Origin: Solibacillus silvestris
GTDB taxonomy: Bacteria > Bacillota > Bacilli > Bacillales_A > Planococcaceae
Assembly: GCA_001586195.1 (NCBI GenBank)
Contig: CP014609.1
Span: 1,648,001-1,712,000, forward strand
Length of the DNA: 64,000 nucleotides
Reading direction: 5' to 3'
Part shown: piece by piece, positions 32,942 through 42,798 of the stretch
Layout: each line of letters starts with the position of its first letter
How positions within the stretch are numbered: the stretch's first letter is position 1
Made by a program: the position numbers and the translations under genes
Notes under the pieces: generated by a model
Databases searched by the model: none
Told to the model about the DNA's origin: nothing
What the model saw: only the letters and a program-made list of their open reading frames with translations

Positions 32942-34705
32942 TTATGAATTTGCAATAATCGCCTCAATAAAGGTTTTCCCGTACTTTTCCAGTTTGCTTT
33001 CCCCAACACCGCTAACCTCTAAAAATTGAGTGCTGTTTTTAGGTTTTCGTACACACATATCTTTTAATGATTTATCCGAAAAAACAACAAATGGAGGCAC
33101 TTTCTCATGGTCGGCAATTTCTTTCCGTATTTTACGAAGCACTTCAAATAGTGGATCATTAGGCTCGACGGTTGATTCAATAATCCGTGCTTCCTTACGT
33201 AATACCTTTTTTTGCCCAAGTAATACTTCTTTTCCCGAATCAGAAATGGATAACGTAGGGAACTGTCCATTATTTACAACAATCAGTTTTTCTGAAATTA
33301 AAAATTCGATAAAATTGGCGATTTCTTTCGCATTCATTGCCCGTAAAATGCCATATGTCGGCAACTTTTGGAAGTTGAATTCAAGCACTTTTTTGCTGCG
33401 CGACCCTGCTAATACTGAAGCTGTTAGCTGCTTCCCGAATTTTTGCCCCATTCTAACGATACAGGATAATACTTTTTGGGCATCAGTTGTCACATCCAGT
33501 TGCGGACGGTTATCTGTACAATTTGCACATCTGCCGCAATCTTGCCCTGCCTCGTCTCCAAAATATTCGATAATATAACTTTGTAGACAACGCTCTGTAT
33601 GACAGTAATCAATCATGGCATGCAGCTTTTGCAGTTCAAAAGGAATACGAGAGCGATCTTGTGCCTGATCGATTAAAAAACGCTGGGTTTGTTCGTCGGA
33701 AGAGCTGTAAAGTAATATACACTCACTGTCCAGTCCATCACGTCCTGCACGGCCTGCCTCCTGATAATAGCTTTCCATATTACGAGGCATATTATAATGA
33801 AGCACATAGCGCACATTTGTTTTGTTGATTCCCATTCCAAAAGCATTTGTTGCGACCATTATTTGAATTTCATCATTTAAAAAGCGATTTTGTTCATATG
33901 TACGATCTTCCTCGAACATCCCGCCATGGTATTTTCCTGCTGCAAATCCTGCTTTATTCAGCATTTCATAGACCGATTCCACCGATTTTCGAGTTGCCGC
34001 GTAAATAATACCTGCTTCATTTTCATTTGCCTTCACATATTTTTTTATATAGGCTTCTTTGTTTTCTCCAAGTAAAACAGAAAACGATAAATTTTCACGT
34101 GCAAAGCCGGTAATGAATGTATTTTCCTTTTCAATGGAAAGAAGCTGTTGAATGTCGGCACTCACCTCTTCAGTAGCTGTTGCAGTCAATGCAATAACGG
34201 TTGGTTTCTTATCCCATAAATGTAGCAGTTGCTGAATTGAACGGTAACTTGGACGAAAATCATGCCCCCACTGTGATATACAATGGGCTTCATCAATGGC
34301 TAATAATGGTACATTTATTTGTGCTAGTTCATTGCAAAAGCGCTCATTTTCAAGTCGTTCCGGTGCAATGTACAGCAACTTAATTTTTCCGCTTTGCACT
34401 CCATACATAACATTTTGCACTTCTTCATAACTGAGCGAACTATTTATATAAGCCGCTGAAATTCCGCTGGATACAAGCATATCAACCTGGTCTTTCATAA
34501 GAGAAATCAGTGGTGAAATAACAAGTGTCGTTCCTTCCATACATAGTGCTGGAATCTGATAGCAAAGGGATTTACCGCCGCCTGTAGGCATAATAACAAG
34601 CGTATCCTTATTATTTAATACATTATCGATAATTTGAGTTTGACCAGGACGAAAAGAGTCATAACCAAAATTTGTTTTTAAATGTTGTAATGCTAGTGAA
34701 ATCAT
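32942..34705 (-). CDS. recQ: ATP-dependent DNA helicase RecQ
   Basis: A 587-residue superfamily 2 helicase. Motif I is [14 protein letters not shown], motif [19 protein letters not shown], motif [10 protein letters not shown] and motif [15 protein letters not shown]. The RQC zinc site uses Cys residues in [10 protein letters not shown] and CGRCANCTD (about 370-400). A C-terminal HRDC domain ends the protein ([15 protein letters not shown] and [16 protein letters not shown]). It acts in recombination and fork repair. Length is normal. It is monocistronic. Confidence 0.96.
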   Translation of the reverse strand: MISLALQHLKTNFGYDSFRPGQTQIIDNVLNNKDTLVIMPTGGGKSLCYQIPALCMEGTTLVISPLISLMKDQVDMLVSSGISAAYINSSLSYEEVQNVMYGVQSGKIKLLYIAPERLENERFCNELAQINVPLLAIDEAHCISQWGHDFRPSYRSIQQLLHLWDKKPTVIALTATATEEVSADIQQLLSIEKENTFITGFARENLSFSVLLGENKEAYIKKYVKANENEAGIIYAATRKSVESVYEMLNKAGFAAGKYHGGMFEEDRTYEQNRFLNDEIQIMVATNAFGMGINKTNVRYVLHYNMPRNMESYYQEAGRAGRDGLDSECILLYSSSDEQTQRFLIDQAQDRSRIPFELQKLHAMIDYCHTERCLQSYIIEYFGDEAGQDCGRCANCTDNRPQLDVTTDAQKVLSCIVRMGQKFGKQLTASVLAGSRSKKVLEFNFQKLPTYGILRAMNAKEIANFIEFLISEKLIVVNNGQFPTLSISDSGKEVLLGQKKVLRKEARIIESTVEPNDPLFEVLRKIRKEIADHEKVPPFVVFSDKSLKDMCVRKPKNSTQFLEVSGVGESKLEKYGKTFIEAIIANS

Positions 34706-34983
34706 AATCCCTCCTCAATAACTTCAATTTCTTTATTATACATGCAAATAAAAATTCGTAAAAGGGCTTCGAGTTAACATAATATATTTATAGTACTTTT
34801 AATAGTGTTGATGATTATAATAAAATCTTCAGTCCCCTTTTTCAATGGTTTTCGATAGATACAAAATAAAAACCTTTCTAATTAGCCAAACAAATTATTT
34901 GCATAATTTCCTTCTTTCCTTTATTTCTTACTGGCTTTTTGGTTATTAAAATTTTACATATATAGTGTCGGATAATATGTATA
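34706..34983. other. Intergenic region between recQ and a decayed gene
   Basis: About 280 bp, AT-rich and without a supported gene. An open frame on the minus strand crosses it, but only its 5' part (upstream of the 34984-35012 terminator) looks protein-like. The rest is read-through past that terminator. Confidence 0.45.
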
Positions 34984-35012
34984 ATAAAAAAAGAATTGCC
35001 GAATTGCAATTC
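34984..35012 (-). terminator. Terminator at the end of the decayed gene
   Basis: GAATTGC and GCAATTC pair over a 6-nt loop, followed on the minus strand by seven T residues. It marks the 3' end of the former transcript. Confidence 0.6.
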
Positions 35013-35515
35013 CCATTTTCCAAATATGGCGATAATGTAATTTTTACTTTTCGAGTTGGTATAGCCGTTTAAAACAAGATGATTTTCTTCCAACCCATAG
35101 AACTGCATGTAAATTGCGCTAAACCATTTTCAACAGCAATTCCTTTGTCTTCATCTTTTATTAACCGTTAATTGAATAGCTGGCATTTGATTTATTAGAA
35201 ATAATTATAATGGAGGTACTGTTTCTATTCCCTGATTATTGGAAAGGTGAACTTTCGGTACCTTTACTTCCAGTCGTTGCTCGCCTTTTAAAAAAGATGC
35301 ACCGATTACTTTAAAAATGCTGCTGTTCTTGTACTAATGTGAGACGCACCGCACCTCTTTTTTGTCCGTCCTCCCCATTTACAAAATAATAGACCCCTTC
35401 TTTTCGCGCAGCCTTTACTTAAAAACCTTTAACGGGTTCCTATATTTTGTGCAGCGCTTGTACCACATCATCCGAAGCGGGTATATAATTTCCGCATGCT
35501 TAAATTTATCATAAT
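35013..35515 (-). pseudogene. Heavily decayed gene (at least five lesions)
   Basis: Three minus-strand frames give a chain of protein-like pieces in order: GNYIPASDDVVQALHKI, ARKEGVYYFVNGEDGQKR, FKVIGASFLKGEQRLEVKV, NKDEDKGIAVENGLAQF and MQFYGLEENHLVLNGY. In-frame TAG and TAA stops interrupt the first piece, and frameshifts separate the others. The original looks like a beta-rich extracellular or anti-sigma-like C-terminal domain, but the family is not recognised. The intact terminator behind it supports a former gene. Confidence 0.6.
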
Positions 35516-35548
35516 CGTATTATGTAAACTAAATTTACTTCCTTGAAT

Positions 35549-35582
35549 AAAAAAAGTGACTGAACGGATTCAGACACTTTTT
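35549..35582. terminator. Terminator of the small membrane ORF
   Basis: AAAAAGTG-CTGAA and TTCAG-CACTTTTT pair around CGGA, with T runs on both strands. Confidence 0.8.
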
Positions 35583-35584
35583 CA

Positions 35585-35728
35585 TTATACTGATTTCTTT
35601 CTCTTTTGCATCCCGATGATCGAAAATGACATAAAAGCGAAGAATATGACGATAATCCATTTCGTAATGTAATGAGTACCGATCATATCATACAAAATAC
35701 CAATGATGAGCGGGACGATCCAACGCAT
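35585..35728 (-). CDS. Small two-helix membrane protein (possible remnant)
   Basis: A 47-residue ORF starting MRWIVPLIIGILYDMIGTHY. It has two membrane helices joined by a short loop and a basic tail ending QKRKKSV. It ends immediately before a good terminator, which supports expression. No clear RBS precedes the ATG, so the true N-terminus may be lost, in line with the decayed DNA on both sides. Confidence 0.45.
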   Translation of the reverse strand: MRWIVPLIIGILYDMIGTHYITKWIIVIFFAFMSFSIIGMQKRKKSV

Positions 35729-35743
35729 CTTAAAATCGCCCGA

Positions 35744-35850
35744 TTATACTATTGAACTCCATTCATTCACTTCAGCCTTAGTTTTTTGCTTCAACCAATG
35801 GAATCATTAAACCAATTGGGAATTATGCCTCGTTTCTCTTTTACTATCTG
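35744..35850 (-). pseudogene. Frameshifted gene remnant
   Basis: One frame reads FPIGLMIPLVEAK and meets a stop; the next frame reads KTKAEVNEWSSIV and ends at TAA 35746-35744. An A tract links the two. It is the tail of an unidentified protein, 15 bp before the small membrane ORF on the same strand. Confidence 0.35.
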
Positions 35851-36036
35851 GAAAGCAAAATCCGTTAAAAATGTGTGACAACCAAATAATCACGTTTAGT
35901 GCGATTCATTTATTTCGGATACGCTGTTATTTAATTTAGCACTAAGACATGCTATAATAGAAACATTGTGTGCAAAAGAGAATTCTCTTTTTTAAGCAAT
36001 CGAAAATACAACGAAACAATTCAAGGAGGTACTTGC

Positions 36037-37641
36037 ATGATTCAAGTATCAGGTGTAGGTCTACGTTATGGTGACCGTAAATTATTTGACGATGTAAACA
36101 TTAAATTCACACCAGGGAACTGTTATGGTCTAATTGGAGCAAACGGTGCTGGTAAATCGACATTCTTAAAAATTTTATCAGGTGATATCGAGGCACAAGA
36201 AGGCCACGTATCGATGGGTAAAGATGAACGTCTTTCAGTTTTAAAGCAAAACCACTTCGAATACGATGAATTCAACGTATTAGATACGGTTGTAATGGGT
36301 AACAAACGTCTTTGGGAAGTAAAAGCTGAAAAAGACGCAATCTACATGAAACCGGAAATGACAGATGAAGATGGTATGCGTGCTGCTGAACTTGAAGGCG
36401 AATTTGCCGACATGAACGGCTGGGAAGCAGAATCTGATGCTGCCACTCTTTTAAACGGTCTAGGTATCGGTGACGATATGCACTACATGATGATGGCTGA
36501 CTTAGAAGGTTCTGATAAAGTAAAAGTTTTACTAGCACAAGCGTTATTCGGTAAGCCGGACGTTTTACTACTGGATGAGCCTACGAACCACTTGGACTTA
36601 AAAGCGATTAAATGGCTGGAAGAGTTTTTAATTAACTTCGAAAACACAGTAATCGTTGTATCCCATGACCGTCACTTCTTAAATAAAGTATGTACACATA
36701 TCGCAGACTTAGACTTTGGTAAAATTCAGCTTTATGTTGGGAACTACGATTTCTGGTATGAGTCAAGTCAATTAGCGCAAAAAATGATGGCAGACCAAAA
36801 CAAGAAAAAAGAAGAGAAAATTAAAGAACTAAAAGAATTCGTTGCACGCTTCTCTGCTAACGCATCGAAATCTTCTCAAGCAACGTCTCGTAAAAAAATG
36901 CTTGATAAAATTGAGCTGGATGACATCCGTCCTTCAAGCCGTAAGTACCCGTTCATCAACTTCCAAGCTGGTCGTGAAATCGGGAATGACGTATTAACAG
37001 TTGATGGCTTAACAGCTTCACAAGATGGCGAAATATTATTCAAAGACATTCGCTTCTCTATGAACAAAGAAGATAAAATTATCCTTTTAGGTTCACCAAA
37101 TGCAAAATCTGCATTTATGGATATCTTAATGGATCGTAAACAAGCAGATGCCGGTACGTATAAATGGGGTGTCACAACATCTCAAAGCTACTTCGAAATG
37201 GATCATGACCAATACTTCGGCGGCAATGAAAAGTCATTAGTTGAATGGTTACGCCCTTATTCTCCGGAAGATGAAACTGAATCGTTCTTACGTGGTTTCT
37301 TAGGCCGTATGCTATTCTCTGGTGAAGAAGTGAAGAAATCTCCTGCTGTACTTTCAGGTGGAGAGAAAGTTCGCTGTATGCTTTCAAAAATGATGCTTTC
37401 AAACTCGAATGTATTATTATTAGATGAGCCAACAAACCACTTGGATCTTGAATCAATTCAAGCATTGAATGAAGGCTTAATCCGCTTCAAAGGTGCGATG
37501 ATCTTTACATCACATGACCACCAATTCATTCAAACAATTGCAAACCGCGTAATCGAAATCCGTGAAGACGGTTCTATTTTAGATAAACCATTATCATATG
37601 ATGAGTATCTAGAGTGGAAAGATGCACAAGGTTTAAGCTAA
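36037..37641 (+). CDS. ABC-F family ATPase (YkpA/YbiT-like)
   Basis: A 534-residue soluble protein with two ABC domains and no membrane part, of the ABC-F class that acts on ribosomes. Domain 1 has GLIGANGAGKST and LLLDEPTNHLD. Its signature is altered (ADLEGSDKVKVLLAQAL). A charged linker of about 70 residues (MMADQNKKKEEKIKELKEF) follows. Domain 2 has a normal LSGGEKVRCML and DEPTNHLD, but its Walker A position reads LLGSPNAKSAF and lacks GxGK. Degenerate second sites are, as I recall, typical of this subfamily. The ATG at 36037 follows AAGGAGG and is preferred to longer frames. Confidence 0.9.
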   Translation: MIQVSGVGLRYGDRKLFDDVNIKFTPGNCYGLIGANGAGKSTFLKILSGDIEAQEGHVSMGKDERLSVLKQNHFEYDEFNVLDTVVMGNKRLWEVKAEKDAIYMKPEMTDEDGMRAAELEGEFADMNGWEAESDAATLLNGLGIGDDMHYMMMADLEGSDKVKVLLAQALFGKPDVLLLDEPTNHLDLKAIKWLEEFLINFENTVIVVSHDRHFLNKVCTHIADLDFGKIQLYVGNYDFWYESSQLAQKMMADQNKKKEEKIKELKEFVARFSANASKSSQATSRKKMLDKIELDDIRPSSRKYPFINFQAGREIGNDVLTVDGLTASQDGEILFKDIRFSMNKEDKIILLGSPNAKSAFMDILMDRKQADAGTYKWGVTTSQSYFEMDHDQYFGGNEKSLVEWLRPYSPEDETESFLRGFLGRMLFSGEEVKKSPAVLSGGEKVRCMLSKMMLSNSNVLLLDEPTNHLDLESIQALNEGLIRFKGAMIFTSHDHQFIQTIANRVIEIREDGSILDKPLSYDEYLEWKDAQGLS

Positions 37642-37646
37642 TAGAT

Positions 37647-37687
37647 AAAAAAAGAAGGAGGCAGTTAATCTGCACTCCTTCTTTTTA
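37647..37687. terminator. Bidirectional terminator
   Basis: AAAAAGAAGGAG pairs with CTCCTTCTTTTT in a long stem between convergent genes. Confidence 0.88.
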
Positions 37688-37688
37688 T

Positions 37689-39436
37689 TTATTCGATAAT
37701 CGTATTTTTGTAAATATCGAGTATGTCATGCAATTGTTTTTTCTTTGTTTCATCAGCCTTTAATTGATCCAGTTTGTCTATATATTGTGTAATCGAATAA
37801 CGGGAAAGAACCGGTAAATCAAACGTTTTGACAAGCAGATCAAATACTATTTGCTGTTCATCAGACAAATAAAGTGTGGAACTATTAGTAAAGGCATATT
37901 GTCCTTTTTTATTTATACCTATTTGAGGTGCATATTCCGGTAAAGAAAATGATAAATCAGGCTGTGGCTCAAGTGGCTCCACAATTTCCTCATCATCCAT
38001 CGACCACATTTTCTCAAATTTATCTTCCCATGTAAAATCTGCAGCCATTCTGTAGCGCGCTTCGATCCAGCCTTTATTGTACCGTCCATTATGATCAAGA
38101 CCTAAATTTTGCTCTCTCATTAGCTGCAACAAGAGTTTATATTCCTCCATCACTAATAAGTAATCATCTAAATACGTAGATAATGGAATATCAAATGACT
38201 TCAATAAATCATCCATATACTTTTTAAAATAAGGATTTTCCATTTGCTCAATTAGCGACTTTTCAAGCTTTATTCGCGCATTTGAACGTGCTGCTTCATC
38301 TATTTCAGTTTCGAAATCCTGCTTCAAATAATTAAATAAACCATACATCGCACCTACTTCTTCATTGGCAATTCGGTAAGCATAGGATTTATTAGGAATG
38401 TTTTCTGCACGGTAATAATATTCATGCTCAACCAGCTTTAAAGTAATGTCTTGATGCTTCCGCAATTTGCTGACGTCGTATGAAGGGATTTTGCTGAACT
38501 GATAATTTACCACTTCACCAAGATCCATGTCTATACTCCGCTCCACTACTCTAAATAATTCCAGTAACTCATCCGCAACCGGCGCATTTTCATTTCCCGA
38601 TGCCGCTTCTTGCTGTAACGCATTTTCATACTGTTTGAAATTATACCGCGCCAACTCCTGTAGATTATTCCTTTCTCCAACTTCGTAAATTATATGGCTC
38701 TGTTCATCTGTAATCCCCATCGTATTAAACTCTTTTGAAGCAAGAATAATTTCCCCATCCTGATTTTTAGCAAACTTAAATAAATTCCGCTCAACTGTAA
38801 AAGGCAAATCGATATCCTTACTGGAAGGCTCGATATTGATGAATTCACTTTCTGCTAAATATTCCTGGTAATCAAAGGTTATACCCATCTTTTCTTTATA
38901 AATCTTCTCCTGATCTTCAGTTGGATAGCTAAGTTGGTTCAGTTCCATATCAACACTTAAAGAAGCATATTCGTTATTAACGAGTAAATATTCCTCTATA
39001 TATTCCTGTTTACTAATTTGAAGATCTTGGAACATCTTTTCAAAATAGCTCTTTAATATTGGATCCTGCAAATCATATGTAAGCTGCTTATCTAAAGTTT
39101 CCCGCTGGAATTGACGCTTTTCATGACTTAGCGTAATATTTTGCTGCTGCATATAATCGATGAGCGCATATTTAGATATCGCATGTCTTAATGCAGAAGA
39201 CACTACATCTTCATTCGAACGCATTCGATTATTCCGGTAAAAAAGTTCATACTGTTCAATATTTAAATATGTATCGCTGATCGGTATAAAATTTTCATCA
39301 CTATCTGCCAGTTGGTTCATTTTTTTGTTAGTTTGTTTACTTTGTTTTTCCCAGTAAAACAGTCCGAACAAACCTGCCGTTACTAAAACAATAATAACAG
39401 CCGATTTTATTGTTCTGTTTTTACTCGTGTTTTCAT
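37689..39436 (-). CDS. Large membrane-anchored protein with duplicated domain; start region frameshifted
   Basis: An unknown, mostly helical protein of about 570-580 residues. Two copies of an ~90-residue unit are visible: one ends YFEKMFQDLQISKQEYIEEY, the other YMDDLLKSFDIPLSTYLDDY. The unit is SurA/trigger-factor-like in feel, but I cannot confirm this. The continuous open frame has no usable start. An ATG at 39436 reads MKTRVK, then must shift one base at an A5 tract (39418-39422) to continue NRTIKSAVIIVLVTAGLFGL, an ideal N-terminal membrane anchor. So either the A tract has lost one base (mutation or read error) or initiation is non-canonical. Confidence 0.6.
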
Positions 39437-39513
39437 TATGTACTTGTCGTATTGGTAACTCAACCTTTCAAATTATTTTCTAAATTATATCACGATTTGG
39501 AAAAATTATGTAA

Positions 39514-39548
39514 AAACAAAAAAGCTGCGTACTTTTATACGCAGCTTC
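39514..39548 (-). terminator. Terminator of the cold-shock gene
   Basis: AAGCTGCGTA and TACGCAGCTT form a 10-bp stem with a 6-nt loop and a T run on the minus strand. Confidence 0.9.
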
Positions 39549-39561
39549 GGAATTTGTACTA

Positions 39562-39762
39562 TTATAGTTTGATTACATTCGATGCTTGTGGTCCACGGTT
39601 GCCATCAACAACTTCGAACTCAACTTTTTGTCCTTCTTCCAATGTTTTGAAACCTTCACCTTGAATTGCAGAGAAGTGCACGAATACATCGTCTTCCCCT
39701 TCTAATTCAATGAAGCCAAAACCTTTTTCTGAGTTAAACCATTTTACTGTACCTTGTTTCAT
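39562..39762 (-). CDS. Cold-shock protein (CspA family)
   Basis: A 66-residue OB-fold RNA chaperone. RNP1 is KGFGFIE and RNP2 is VFVHFS, with the family's aromatic surface ([15 protein letters not shown]). The start is fixed by GGAGG 11 nt upstream (MKQGTVKW); a longer frame upstream is not translated. A promoter at 39907-39935 gives a leader of about 138 nt that holds a strong hairpin, as is common for cold-induced csp mRNAs. Confidence 0.96.
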   Translation of the reverse strand: MKQGTVKWFNSEKGFGFIELEGEDDVFVHFSAIQGEGFKTLEEGQKVEFEVVDGNRGPQASNVIKL

Positions 39763-39815
39763 CAATAAATACCTCCAAAAATAAAAGTTAACAATTAAAA
39801 AACCAAATAAAAAAA

Positions 39816-39868
39816 CACATATTACAAGAGTACCGATCAACTAACTCGATTACTGTTTGTAATATGTG
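39816..39868 (-). promoter_or_regulatory. Hairpin in the csp mRNA leader
   Basis: CACATATTACAA and TTGTAATATGTG are exact 12-bp inverted repeats 29 bp apart, 54-106 nt upstream of the start codon and within the predicted leader. It may act as a temperature-dependent structure. Confidence 0.55.
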
Positions 39869-39906
39869 AAGCCATTGTATTCGGTCATCTTTCAATTGTT
39901 AAATAT

Positions 39907-39935
39907 AGTATATATATCATAATAATGACTGTCAA
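39907..39935 (-). promoter_or_regulatory. Sigma-A promoter of the cold-shock gene
   Basis: On the minus strand a consensus TTGACA and TATACT are 17 bp apart, with start of transcription expected near 39900. Confidence 0.75.
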
Positions 39936-39976
39936 TTACCATTTGGCAAATTAAGCAAATTTTCAATTTAATGTAG

Positions 39977-40267
39977 TTATCGTGTAATCGCTTCTGGCGT
40001 TAGTACAATAATGCCATGATATATTTGGGCATCATCATCACAGGCTTCACAAAATTCACATTCATCCTCTGACCAAAATGCATAAAATCGTTCATTTTTA
40101 TGTGCTTCAAACTCATATTTGTTACGAAACTGAGCAAGCAAATGATTCAATGCCATTTGGAATTGCTGCTCTGTATCAAATTGTTTCGTTGATACAATAT
40201 ACTCTTCCCAACCGTCAAATTGCCACCAAGGCTCATAATCTGCCTTCATATAAATAATTTTATACAT
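39977..40267 (-). CDS. DUF1033-like protein
   Basis: A 96-residue acidic protein with the opening YKIIYMKADYEPWWQFDGWE, which I recall as the DUF1033 family of Bacilli. It contains a cysteine-rich acidic segment (ECEFCEACDDD). Function is unknown. The first ATG (40273) is too close to AAAGG, so the ATG at 40267 is preferred. It is monocistronic, separated from the csp promoter by about 40 bp. Confidence 0.72.
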   Translation of the reverse strand: MYKIIYMKADYEPWWQFDGWEEYIVSTKQFDTEQQFQMALNHLLAQFRNKYEFEAHKNERFYAFWSEDECEFCEACDDDAQIYHGIIVLTPEAITR

Positions 40268-40560
40268 ATACATTATCCTTTCTTTCTCTATATTTTATAC
40301 ACAATTACCCGCATTGTCTAATAATGCTCATTATAATTAGGGGGAGATTGGAAAAGATTGGAAATGATAATATTTGTTCCGACTTTCAAATCTTTTTACT
40401 TTTTAATAGAGCCAAAACTTGTTACGATTAATAAAAAGCCGCCATAATAAGTTCAGGTAATATATGTGGCTTAAAATAATAATTCCGCTAATATTTCTGC
40501 GGTATTGTAAGAAACAGTGAAACTTTTTTACGTTTCATACGTATCAATAGTATCGAGTAA
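40268..40560. other. Intergenic region upstream of xpaC
   Basis: About 290 bp between divergent genes. A possible xpaC promoter (TTGTTA 40419-40424, 18 bp, CATAAT 40443-40448) is the best match seen. No small gene is supported. Confidence 0.35.
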
Positions 40561-40573
40561 AGGAGGTATGACA

Positions 40574-41221
40574 ATGCTTGGTCCTATAAATTTTCTAACA
40601 CGCCATCTAATTAATGTATTGGTTTTTTCGACAGCTGCCACACTAACGTTTGTTAATTTTACCGGCATAACAACGATGCTGGCATTACCTCTTGGAGCAG
40701 CAGCATATTTCATCAGTAATAAAATAACATACGCTATTCAGAAAACAACACAAAGTAAAAAAATTGGGCTTTCTAAATCGGAATACAATTTAATCGAAGC
40801 ACAATTAAAACAGGCCCGTTCACATATTCAGGCATTAAATCAGCAATATGTCAGAGTGCGTTCGGTACGTGCTTTTAAGCAAATAAATGAAATGTCCAAA
40901 CTAGCAAAACGTATTATCAATATTGTGCAAACAAACCCTCAAAAGTTTTATGCAGTAGAAGATTTCTTCTATGCACATCTACCTTCAGCCGTACAGCTGT
41001 CTGATAAATACACGTTACTGACAAAGGAACAAGTACCTGGTACGGATGTACATTTAGCGTTGGAAGATACACGCAGAACGCTGAAAGATCTCCAAATTAC
41101 AATGGAATCGGATTTAAAAAGTGCTTTATCTTCGGATATCGAAAACTTAAAAATTGAACTTGACTTTGCTAAATTGTCGAATGAAAAGCGTAAAGATCGA
41201 TTAAAAATCGGCGGTGAGTAA
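40574..41221 (+). CDS. xpaC: XpaC-like protein
   Basis: A 215-residue protein with two N-terminal membrane helices (about 12-48), followed by a long helical cytoplasmic part (KIGLSKSEYNLIEAQLKQAR and onward). It belongs to the XpaC family, annotated as 5-bromo-4-chloroindolyl phosphate hydrolases after the B. subtilis protein. The enzymatic role is doubtful. AGGAGG precedes the ATG at 40574; a longer frame upstream has no RBS. It is followed 3 nt later by yaaN/telA, the same pair as in B. subtilis, so the two proteins probably work together in envelope stress. Confidence 0.85.
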   Translation: MLGPINFLTRHLINVLVFSTAATLTFVNFTGITTMLALPLGAAAYFISNKITYAIQKTTQSKKIGLSKSEYNLIEAQLKQARSHIQALNQQYVRVRSVRAFKQINEMSKLAKRIINIVQTNPQKFYAVEDFFYAHLPSAVQLSDKYTLLTKEQVPGTDVHLALEDTRRTLKDLQITMESDLKSALSSDIENLKIELDFAKLSNEKRKDRLKIGGE

Positions 41222-41224
41222 CAA

Positions 41225-42337
41225 ATGAATATGACAAATAATCCATTTGATGCCTTTACAGCAAGTGAAAATGTTGACTTGCAAGTAAGTAAAGAACAAT
41301 TTGCGGTGAACGTTGCAAACAATGCAGCCTCACCGCTTTTCGCATCATTATCTAATGATATGAAACAACGGGCACTGCAATTAGCCCAAAACTTAGAGCC
41401 GAAAAATTATGAAACGGTTCTTTCATTTGGTTTACCTGCACAAGAAGCATTGAAAAAATTTACAACACAGATGCTGCAGTATATTCAGCGCAAAGATGTC
41501 CGGAAAGTCGGTGAAGTATTATCCGATTTAATGCAGCATTTAGAAATGATTGACCCGGATGCATTAATCGAACAGGAAAAAGGGTTCTTTGCAAAACTCT
41601 TCAGCCGACCGACTCAGTCTATTCAAGAGATTATGACCCATTACAACAAATTGAGTAAACGCATCGACCGCTTGAGCATCCAATTGGAATATAACCAAAA
41701 TGCGTTATTAAACGATTACCAGTTTTTAAATAAACTATATGCAATAAATGAAGACTATTTCCAGGAAATTAATGTTTATATCGCAACATTGGAAATAAAA
41801 AAACAGCATATGCGGGATGTTGTCCTCCCTTCAATGCAAAAAGAAATTGTAGAAGGACAAAATCCTTTTAAACAGCATGAATTGAAAGACATTGAAATGC
41901 AAATCGAGTGGATTGACCGCCGTATGTATGATCTGGAACTATCGCGGGAAGTGGCAATTCAATATGCACCGCAAATTCGAATGATTCAGCAGACGAATCA
42001 AATGTTAATCGAAAAAATTCAAAGTTCGATTATGACGACTATCCCTTTATGGCAGTCCCAAATTGCGATGTTATTAAATATGAACAATCAGCGTCGTGCA
42101 ATACGGTCTCAGGAACGGCTAATGGATGCTTCAGAACAATTGATGCGTAAAAACGGTAAAATGCTGGAAGTGTCCAAAAAAGCGTCGAATCGCCCTGCAT
42201 TATCCCATAGTGATATTGACCGGTTTAAACAGACCCAGATGCAATTATTGCACGATATTGAAGATACATTACGTGTACATGTAGAGACAGACGAAAAGCG
42301 CCATGAAATTGAGCATACAATATTAGAACAGAAATAA
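41225..42337 (+). CDS. yaaN: TelA/YaaN-type toxic-anion resistance family protein
   Basis: A 370-residue soluble coiled-coil protein of the TelA family (named for tellurite resistance; also tied to antimicrobial and envelope-stress tolerance). Landmarks are GFFAKLFSRPTQSIQEIMTHY, YNKLSKRIDRLSIQLEYNQN, and a C-terminal helical block with RIQ/RLMDASEQLMRKNGK. It lies 3 nt after xpaC and ends inside the following terminator stem. Confidence 0.9.
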   Translation: MNMTNNPFDAFTASENVDLQVSKEQFAVNVANNAASPLFASLSNDMKQRALQLAQNLEPKNYETVLSFGLPAQEALKKFTTQMLQYIQRKDVRKVGEVLSDLMQHLEMIDPDALIEQEKGFFAKLFSRPTQSIQEIMTHYNKLSKRIDRLSIQLEYNQNALLNDYQFLNKLYAINEDYFQEINVYIATLEIKKQHMRDVVLPSMQKEIVEGQNPFKQHELKDIEMQIEWIDRRMYDLELSREVAIQYAPQIRMIQQTNQMLIEKIQSSIMTTIPLWQSQIAMLLNMNNQRRAIRSQERLMDASEQLMRKNGKMLEVSKKASNRPALSHSDIDRFKQTQMQLLHDIEDTLRVHVETDEKRHEIEHTILEQK

Positions 42338-42382
42338 AAAAGGTGTGAGAAAAGCCATTATGACTTTTCTCACACCTTTTTT
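42336..42382. terminator. Bidirectional terminator of xpaC-yaaN
   Basis: AAAAAGGTGTGAGAAAAG and CTTTTCTCACACCTTTTT form an exact 18-bp stem with a 9-nt loop. Confidence 0.95.
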
Positions 42383-42386
42383 ATTT

Positions 42387-42584
42387 TTAAGCGAAGTAGT
42401 CTTTGTAAAATCCGCCAACTTCACCCGTGTTGTCGATTACAAAAATGAATTCTTCTGTTTCGTTTTTCACTTCATATTCTTTACCTACTGTTAATACGTT
42501 TGATACTAAATATTTTGATGCGTCTGTATGTACACACTTTACTGTGCGAATTGTCGGTGCATCTTTCCATTTTAAATGTAGCAT
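42387..42584 (-). CDS. Small conserved protein (DUF6501-like)
   Basis: A 65-residue protein starting MLHLKWKDAPTIRTVKCVHT and containing VLTVGKEYEVKNETEEF and DNTGEVGGFYKDYF. The pattern fits an SH3-like small beta barrel, and I recall it as DUF6501 of Bacillales. Family name is tentative. It has a good RBS and the terminator of the preceding operon serves it too. Confidence 0.65.
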   Translation of the reverse strand: MLHLKWKDAPTIRTVKCVHTDASKYLVSNVLTVGKEYEVKNETEEFIFVIDNTGEVGGFYKDYFA

Positions 42585-42798
42585 GTTGTTCCCTCACTTT
42601 TAACTAATATCGATACTCTCCTATTTTATATGATTTTCCTGCCAGTGGAAAGCGCGTTGTAGTAAAAATCAGCTTTTCTTGTTTGTTATATAAATACATA
42701 GGCGCCAAACACATTAAAATTTGATTTAATTTATCGCTGTTTCCGGTATTTGATAGAACTACTATTCCATGTTAAACTTTCAAACAGAGGTGGAATTT

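Noticed and set aside
34878-35108. Open frame on the minus strand
   Set aside because: Its first half continues the decayed gene at 35013-35515 and its second half reads through a clear terminator, so it is not an independent gene.
36037-37641. Antibiotic-resistance ABC-F protein
   Set aside because: The overall pattern is that of the YkpA/YbiT-like housekeeping group; no resistance-type extended linker is evident.
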